From the NCBI GenBank assembly GCA_028819955.1, contig JAPPKP010000377.1, positions 1 through 10,967 on the forward strand: 10,967 nucleotides of DNA, written 5' to 3'. The position numbers were made by a program, and so were the translations under genes. This document shows positions 6,955 through 10,967 of this stretch, one piece after another. The notes beneath the pieces are model-generated. The model saw nothing but the letters and a program-made list of their open reading frames with translations. It did not search any database and had not been told where the DNA came from. Each line of letters starts with the position of its first letter. The first letter of the stretch is position 1. This DNA comes from Rhodospirillaceae bacterium (lineage in GTDB: Bacteria; Pseudomonadota; Alphaproteobacteria; UBA828).

Positions 6955-6986
6955 AAATGCACGGGCGCAGGCGCATATGAGGCGCG

Positions 6987-7019
6987 CGCGCCGCCGAGGA
7001 GTCGGTTCCCGGCGGCGCG
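6987..7019. terminator. Stem-loop between the PhaC-like gene and phaB
   Basis: CGCGCCGCCG (6987-6996) and CGGCGGCGCG (7010-7019) are perfect 10-bp arms around a 13-nt loop, 32 bp after the PhaC-like stop and 22 bp before the phaB ATG. There is no T-tract on the plus strand, so it is more likely an attenuating or mRNA-stabilising hairpin than a strong terminator. Confidence 0.4.
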
Positions 7020-7041
7020 GCGCATTACCGGGAGAGAGAAG

Positions 7042-7764
7042 ATGAGTCGGGTCGCACTGGTGACGGGCGGAACGCGTGGTATTGGCGGCGCCATATCGCT
7101 CGCGCTGAAGAACAACGGCTGCAAGGTGGCCGCCAACTACAACGCCAACGACGAGGCGGCCGAGCGCTTCCGCGAGGTCACCGGCATCGACGTCTACAAG
7201 TGGGACGTGAGCGACTTCGCGGCCTGCGAGGCGGGCATCGCCCAGATCGAGCATGACCTGGGCCCCATCGACATCCTGGTGAACAACGCTGGCATCACGC
7301 GCGACGGCACTCTCCAGAAGATGACACCGGACAGATGGCAGGCGGTGCTCGATACGAATCTCGGCTCCTGCTTCAACCTCTGCCACGCCACCTTCCCCGG
7401 CATGCGGGCGCGCAAGTTCGGCCGCGTGGTCAATATCGGCTCGATCAACGGCCAGGCCGGCCAGTACGGCCAGGTCAACTACGCCGCCGCGAAGTCCGGC
7501 ATCCACGGCTTCACCAAGGCGCTGGCGCAGGAAGGTGCGCGCCACGGCATCACCGTGAACGCAGTGGCACCGGGCTATGTCGATACCGAGATGGTGCGTG
7601 CGGTGCCCGAAGCGGTGCTGGAGAAGATCGTCGCCAGTATCCCGGTGGGCCGGCTCGGCCGTGCCGAGGACATCGCGCGCGCGGTACTCTTCCTCACCGC
7701 AGACGACGCCGATTTCATCACCGGGTCGACGATCTCGGTGAACGGCGGCCACCACATGTACTGA
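7042..7764 (+). CDS. phaB: Acetoacetyl-CoA reductase PhaB
   Basis: This is a 240-residue short-chain dehydrogenase that reduces acetoacetyl-CoA to (R)-3-hydroxybutyryl-CoA with NADPH, the step before PHA polymerisation. The cofactor loop TGGTRGIG is at 8-15. NNAGITRD (81-88) is the PhaB form, with D88 at the position of the substrate-site aspartate. NIGSINGQAGQYGQ carries S134, and Y147/K151 complete the SDR triad. PGYVDT (177-182) and the C-terminal NGGHHMY match PhaB proteins. The ATG is preceded by GGGAGAGAG at good spacing. It follows the PhaC-like gene by 87 bp and was probably once directly followed by the second paralogue at 9676; the restriction-modification insert now lies between them. 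Confidence 0.93.
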   Translation: MSRVALVTGGTRGIGGAISLALKNNGCKVAANYNANDEAAERFREVTGIDVYKWDVSDFAACEAGIAQIEHDLGPIDILVNNAGITRDGTLQKMTPDRWQAVLDTNLGSCFNLCHATFPGMRARKFGRVVNIGSINGQAGQYGQVNYAAAKSGIHGFTKALAQEGARHGITVNAVAPGYVDTEMVRAVPEAVLEKIVASIPVGRLGRAEDIARAVLFLTADDADFITGSTISVNGGHHMY

Positions 7765-7882
7765 CGGGTGGTCGGTCTATTCAGGCTGCCCCATCTGCCC
7801 AGGGGGCCGACGGCGTTGACCGGATGAACTGCATCACGCAGGGTATGGCAGGCAAGCGATTGACGTTTCGGGATTCCGCAGT

Positions 7883-8830
7883 TTGACCGAGGACGCTCTG
7901 CAGACGAGGAGATATGGCCGAAGCGTCGTCTCTCCACCTCCCCGCGGCGAATCGAAGCGTTCTTCGAAGCCCGGCCATATCCGAATCGACGATCTCGACA
8001 AAGAGCCATTCGCGAACATCTCGAAGTCCCTACTGCTGAGTGGAGACGCCCAAGAGGCGCTCAAGCTCTTGCCCGACGAATCGGTTCAAACCGTGCTTAC
8101 TTCGCCCCCCTACTGGTCTCTGCGAGATTATGAGGTCGAGGACCAGATCGGCCGGAACGACAGCCTCGATTCATACATCGAGAGTATTGTGAGCGCGTTC
8201 GAGGAAGTTAGGCGTGTACTACGAGTAGACGGGACGGTGTGGTTGAATGTGGGCGACTCCTACACGTCAGGTAACCGCAAGTACCGAGCTCCGGATCGAA
8301 AGAATCGCGCCCGCGCCATGGCGGTGCGGCCGCCGACGCCGGATGGACTGAAGCCCAAGGATCTGATCGGCGTTCCATGGAGGCTGGCTTTCGCGCTTCA
8401 GGATATGGGGTGGTGGGTTCGTAGCGAGATAGTCTGGCACAAGCCGAATGCGCATCCGGAATCGGTTCGGGATCGCCCAACAAAAGCACATGAGACCGTA
8501 TTTCTCTTGTCGAAGGAGAAGGACTACTACTACGATATTGGGGCGGTTCGTGGTCCGCGAGGCCGTCGCCTCAGGACCGTCTGGGAGTTGCCTACTGAAC
8601 CGGTGAAGCGTGAGAGCGGTTGGGGTGACGATCATCCCGCAATGATGCCCCTCTCGCTTGCACGACAGTGTGTGACGCTCACTACCCGTGACAATAGCGT
8701 CGTTCTCGATCCTTATGCGGGCTCGGGAACGACGCTCTTAGCGGCACGTGACTTAGGGCGCCTGTGGGTTGGCGTCGAAATCAAACCGTCATTCGTGGAC
8801 TTAATCGAGTGTCGGATAGCCGGCCCGTGA
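7883..8830 (+). CDS. Beta-class DNA methyltransferase, probably N4-cytosine
   Basis: This is a 315-residue type II modification enzyme transferring a methyl group from SAM to an exocyclic amino group in DNA. The catalytic motif IV TSPPYW (73-78) precedes the SAM-binding motif I DPYAGSGTT (276-284), the beta-class order. VGVEI (297-301) and HPAMMPLSLARQCV (250-263) are the following conserved blocks. S-P-P-Y is usual for N4-cytosine enzymes, whereas D-P-P-Y is usual for N6-adenine ones; this is a family trend, not proof. GDAQEALKLLPDESVQTVL just before motif IV is a normal start to the fold, so the gene looks complete. The only start candidate is TTG at 7883, since the frame is open from a stop at 7817 and contains no ATG or GTG before the motifs; a poor initiation signal could limit expression. 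It overlaps the next gene by 4 bp. Confidence 0.86.
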   Translation: MTEDALQTRRYGRSVVSPPPRGESKRSSKPGHIRIDDLDKEPFANISKSLLLSGDAQEALKLLPDESVQTVLTSPPYWSLRDYEVEDQIGRNDSLDSYIESIVSAFEEVRRVLRVDGTVWLNVGDSYTSGNRKYRAPDRKNRARAMAVRPPTPDGLKPKDLIGVPWRLAFALQDMGWWVRSEIVWHKPNAHPESVRDRPTKAHETVFLLSKEKDYYYDIGAVRGPRGRRLRTVWELPTEPVKRESGWGDDHPAMMPLSLARQCVTLTTRDNSVVLDPYAGSGTTLLAARDLGRLWVGVEIKPSFVDLIECRIAGP

Positions 8831-9582
8831 CGCTCGACGAACTCAAGGCAACACTCGATACGTTTTCTCCGGTCAAGATCGCGTTCGTCGCGCGCGTCAT
8901 GGAGTCTCTCGCCAATCCGCCTAACTCAACAATCAAACAGCCTGGAACTTGGCTGACGAGTTCTGCGGAATGGATCGAGTATTTCGGTCTTGCCCTGTCG
9001 GTTCACCACAGCGCTACTACCGAGCCTTTGGGTCTAACCGCATTCGAAGCTGTGTTCAGGAACGCCTGCGATCATGTTGGTTGGCCCACCGACCCGCCGG
9101 GATCCAGGACTCGTAGATTCGTCGACTTGACCGTTCGACCGACTGGAGAACTGGAGAGGAGGCTGTCGCTCAAGTCGACTGCCGCGCAACGACTGTCGAA
9201 CACGTCTCTTCACATCTCGAAGCTCACGGAAGCCGCTTGGGTGCAGGATGCCCGGACGGCTAGAGATCGCAGGAGTCGGACGCAGGCGCTGTTTCGGCAA
9301 TACCGGTCAGCAGTAACTCACATCGTCATGCTGCGGGCATTCCGCGAGGCACAGGACGAAGTGCCAAGCCGCTATCAGCTCGTCGAAATTCCAGCCAGAA
9401 TCTTCAACTCTGTCCAGAGCGCTTCTTTGAGCGTCTTTGAGCGGGATGCGCCGCTAATCGATTGTGAGGTCGAGGGCAACAAAGTCGCCGTCGTCGCCAT
9501 CGATAGGTCCGATGCAAAGATCACCGTCAGGCGGGTCCAGCTTTCCGCCTGCACCGTTCATGCTGAGTGGAGTCGGGGGTGA
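8827..9582 (+). CDS. Probable type II restriction endonuclease
   Basis: This is a 251-residue protein starting at the GTG within GTGA, so that its start overlaps the methyltransferase stop and translation is likely coupled. An upstream in-frame GTG at 8764 would run inside the methyltransferase gene. Partnership with a type II methyltransferase is the main reason for the call. In support, a PD-(D/E)XK-like core may be present: a helix glutamate in TAFEAVFRNAC (E74), D100 in RFVDLTVR, and S114-L115-K116 in LSLKST, followed by LHISKLTEAAW (128-138, E135). An S-x-K form with the acidic residue moved downstream is known in the Cfr10I/NgoMIV and EcoRII groups, but the spacing here (19 residues from K116 to E135) is not the classic one. 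I cannot name the recognition site. Codon use is AT-richer than in the flanking genes. Confidence 0.62.
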   Translation: MTLDELKATLDTFSPVKIAFVARVMESLANPPNSTIKQPGTWLTSSAEWIEYFGLALSVHHSATTEPLGLTAFEAVFRNACDHVGWPTDPPGSRTRRFVDLTVRPTGELERRLSLKSTAAQRLSNTSLHISKLTEAAWVQDARTARDRRSRTQALFRQYRSAVTHIVMLRAFREAQDEVPSRYQLVEIPARIFNSVQSASLSVFERDAPLIDCEVEGNKVAVVAIDRSDAKITVRRVQLSACTVHAEWSRG

Positions 9583-9663
9583 CGGAGTTGCAGCCTGGCG
9601 TCAGCGTTGCCGACGGGTCGAGCACAAGATGCCTTAACCAATGGACCGACCGGACGGAGTGAC

Positions 9664-9669
9664 AGGAGG
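9664..9669 (+). promoter_or_regulatory. Ribosome binding site deciding the second phaB start
   Basis: A perfect AGGAGG ends 6 nt before the GTG at 9676. It selects that GTG over the upstream ATG at 9607, which would add 23 residues without family resemblance. Confidence 0.8.
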
Positions 9670-9675
9670 CAAAGA

Positions 9676-10398
9676 GTGGGACGATTGGCACTCATCACCG
9701 GCGGCACGCGCGGCATCGGCGCGGGCATCGCGCGTGCCCTGCAGGCGGCCGGCCACCCGGTGGTGGTCAACTACCATGCCGATGAGGCGTGCGCCGCCGA
9801 CTTCACCGCCGGATCGGGAATCCCGGCGCTGAAGTGGGACGTAAGCGACGGCGACGCCTGCCGGGCCGGGGTCGCCGCGATCGAGGCCGAGCACGGTCCG
9901 GTCGAGATCCTGGTCAACAACGCGGGCACGGTCTCCGACAACAAGTTCGAGAACATGACCGACGACCAGTGGCAGCGGGTGGTCCGGGTCAATCTCGACT
10001 CTGTCTATTACATGTCGAAGGCGGTCTACCCGGGCATGATGGGGCGGGGCTGGGGCCGCATCATCCAGATCGGTTCGATGAACGGCCAGGCCGGCCAGCT
10101 CAACCAGGTCAACTACGTCGCCGCCAAGGCGGGGATGCACGGCTTCACCAAGGCGCTGGCGCAGGAGGGGGCGAAACACGGGATTACGGTCAACACCGTG
10201 GCCCCCGGTTACGTCGACACCTACTTGATGCGCAACATGCCCGAGCGGATCGCGAAGAAGATCATCGAGAAGTCTCCGATCCGCCGCATGGGGTACGAGG
10301 AGGAGGTGGCCCACGCCGTGCTCTTCCTCGTGGACGACAAGGCGGCGTGGACCACCGGCTCCACCGTCACCATGAACGGCGGCACCCACATGTATTAG
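9676..10398 (+). CDS. phaB: Second PhaB-type acetoacetyl-CoA reductase
   Basis: This is a 240-residue short-chain dehydrogenase that aligns to the product of 7042-7764 without a gap. My hand count gives 133 identical residues, about 55 %. TGGTRGIG (8-15), NNAG (81-84), S134, Y147 and K151 are all kept, and the C-terminus ends NGGTHMY. It differs in the segment after NNAG (TVSDNKFENM instead of ITRDGTLQKM) and at 184-205 (LMRNMPERIAKK and following), which lie near the substrate pocket and lid in SDR proteins. A different chain-length preference or cofactor balance is therefore possible. The start is GTG with an excellent AGGAGG. It has no obvious -10 box directly upstream, so it may be read from within or beyond the restriction-modification insert. 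Gene identity is secure to family level; the substrate is inferred. Confidence 0.85.
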   Translation: MGRLALITGGTRGIGAGIARALQAAGHPVVVNYHADEACAADFTAGSGIPALKWDVSDGDACRAGVAAIEAEHGPVEILVNNAGTVSDNKFENMTDDQWQRVVRVNLDSVYYMSKAVYPGMMGRGWGRIIQIGSMNGQAGQLNQVNYVAAKAGMHGFTKALAQEGAKHGITVNTVAPGYVDTYLMRNMPERIAKKIIEKSPIRRMGYEEEVAHAVLFLVDDKAAWTTGSTVTMNGGTHMY

Positions 10399-10407
10399 GG
10401 TCTTTTG

Positions 10408-10455
10408 TCGCTCACGGCAGCCGGCCTGCGGCCGGCGCCTCCGCGAGGGCGCCGC
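10408..10455 (+). repeat. Right copy of 48-bp GC-rich inverted repeat
   Basis: This is the exact reverse complement of 1-48, beginning 9 bp after the phaB stop at 10398. TCTTTT at 10401-10406 mirrors the tract next to the left copy. The internal hairpin GCCGGCC-TGC-GGCCGGC spans 10420-10436. Its place directly after a stop codon suggests a role in transcript ends, or simple tolerance of insertion there. Beyond 10455 a further GC-rich stretch with CGCGGC/GCCGCG-type repeats leads into the next hairpin. Confidence 0.85.
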
Positions 10456-10485
10456 ATTCGCGGCGGGCCGCTGTCGCGGCCTGTC

Positions 10486-10510
10486 GCGCGTCCGTCAAAG
10501 ACGGACGCGC
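10486..10510. terminator. Perfect 11-bp hairpin between convergent phaB and rlmH
   Basis: The arms GCGCGTCCGTC (10486-10496) and GACGGACGCGC (10500-10510) flank an AAA loop. On the plus strand TCTAACCC follows; there is no long T-tract on either strand. Its location between converging genes makes a bidirectional terminator the likely role, possibly Rho-assisted. Confidence 0.55.
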
Positions 10511-10531
10511 TCTAACCCGCCGCCCGGGCGG

Positions 10532-10967
10532 TCACCCGCGGTGATAGGGGTGGTCCGAGAGGATGCTCGCCGCCCGCCAGAGCTGCTCCGCCAGCATCGC
10601 GCGGGCGAGCAGGTGCGGCCACGTCATCGGCCCGAGCGACAGGACCAGGTCGGCGCGGGCGAGGGCGGGGGCCCCGTGGCCGTCCGCCCCGCCGATCAGG
10701 AAGGCCACGACGGCCGTGCCGTCGTCCCGGACGCGCCCGAGATGCGCGGCGAACGCCTCGCTGGTGAGCGCCCGGCCTGCGCCGTCGAGCGCCACGACGT
10801 GGGCGCCCTCGGGCAGTCTCTTCAGCAGCGCCGCCGCTTCGCGCCTGCGCCCGGCATCGCCGCCGCCGCCCGCGCCGACCACGACCAGCACGAGCGGCCA
10901 CCGAACGCGCCGGCTGTAGGACTAGAACAAACGCAGCCCCGCATCGTACCAGCCCCCGCCCACAGCC
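10532..10967 (-). pseudogene. rlmH: rlmH (23S rRNA m3-pseudouridine1915 methyltransferase) with internal TAG; runs off the window
   Basis: RlmH is a SPOUT-fold dimer that methylates pseudouridine 1915 of 23S rRNA in assembled ribosomes. The C-terminal part is clear: [50 protein letters not shown] and the terminal HPYHRG, which together form the SAM-binding knot. Read upstream in the same frame, [10 protein letters not shown] also fits the family, but it is preceded by TAG (10924-10922). Beyond the TAG the frame continues as AVGGGWYDAGLRLF up to the window edge, which again suits the RlmH N-terminus in length and position. The gene therefore seems interrupted by one amber codon rather than a frameshift. 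A GTG at 10891 could start a 119-residue product, short of the usual 150-155 and missing the first strand and helix. The alternatives are a sequencing or assembly error, or a genuine shortened protein. Confidence 0.72.

Larger units (their letters stand above)
7765..9675 (+). mobile_element. Low-GC restriction-modification insert between the two phaB genes
   Basis: Sampled lines here run at about 50-53 % GC (for example 8161-8220 and 8941-9000), against about 80 % at 6241-6300. Codons such as TTA, AGA, AGG and TAT become common. Both neighbours are PhaB paralogues on the same strand, so the two-gene cassette looks inserted. No integrase, transposase, attachment site or convincing target duplication is visible. 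The left spacer (7765-7882) holds no gene that I can support. The right spacer (9583-9675) holds only the ribosome binding site of the next phaB. The true borders are not resolved. Confidence 0.6.

Noticed and set aside
5671..7755. A 694-codon open frame on the minus strand opposite the PhaC-like and phaB genes
   Set aside because: Its translation is Arg/His/Gly-rich without recognisable motifs, whereas the plus strand encodes clear families. Long antisense frames are expected at this GC content.
7860..7888. TTGACG and TTGACC boxes before the DNA methyltransferase as a promoter
   Set aside because: No -10 hexamer at acceptable spacing was found, so I did not list it as a promoter.
9629..9650. 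TTGGTTAAGGC-like tRNA D-arm on the minus strand at the right edge of the restriction-modification insert
   Set aside because: No acceptor stem, anticodon arm or TTCGA-type T-loop can be built around it, so a tRNA or attachment site is not supported.
7818..9654. GACCGGA at both sides of the insert (7818-7824 and 9648-9654) as a target site duplication
   Set aside because: A 7-bp match in GC-rich DNA is easily due to chance, and it does not mark sharp composition borders.
1..10967. CRISPR array, retron, toxin-antitoxin pair, prophage genes or rRNA/tRNA genes
   Set aside because: I looked for direct repeat arrays, reverse transcriptase motifs, small toxin-like gene pairs, phage genes and RNA genes, and saw none that the sequence supports.

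Overview
The window is about 70-80 % GC in most stretches I sampled. It carries a bacterial gene set typical of a PHB-accumulating proteobacterium, most likely an alphaproteobacterium. The pointers are two PhaB-type acetoacetyl-CoA reductases, a PHA-synthase-like alpha/beta protein, a YdcH/DUF465 protein and RlmH. The lineage is an inference from family content and composition; no rRNA or marker gene is present to prove it.

Layout. (1) 1-139: a GC-rich repeat (1-48) and a strong stem-loop (55-91). (2) 140-1000 (+): a class I SAM-dependent methyltransferase. (3) 1101-5485 (-): a same-strand block reading, in transcription order, RidA-family protein, quinone-oxidoreductase-like MDR protein, an unrecognised Cys-rich 356-residue protein, a glutamine-synthetase-like ligase translationally coupled to it by an ATGA overlap, and a small YdcH-type coiled-coil protein. 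A catabolic or biosynthetic role around an amine or amino acid is plausible (glutamyl ligase plus enamine deaminase), but the substrate is not visible. (4) 5553-7764 (+): a PHA metabolism block, made of a small Ala/Gly-rich protein with a C-terminal coil, a PHA-synthase-like protein with a GYCMGG box that starts inside it in another frame, and PhaB. The divergent promoter region between ridA and this block is only 67 bp. (5) 7765-9675: an AT-richer insert (about 50 % GC in sampled lines) with a probable N4-cytosine DNA methyltransferase and an overlapping downstream gene that is probably its restriction endonuclease. (6) 9676-10398 (+): a second PhaB paralogue, about 55 % identical to the first over 240 ungapped residues. 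(7) 10408-10510: an exact inverted copy of the left-edge repeat and a perfect hairpin. (8) 10532 to the window end (-): rlmH, interrupted by an in-frame TAG.

The most notable points are: a type II restriction-modification pair lying between tandem phaB paralogues; a 48-bp perfect inverted repeat bracketing about 10.4 kb; an amber codon inside rlmH; a 185-nt out-of-frame overlap at the start of the PHA-synthase-like gene; and an unrecognised cysteine-cluster protein coupled to a glutamine-synthetase-like enzyme.
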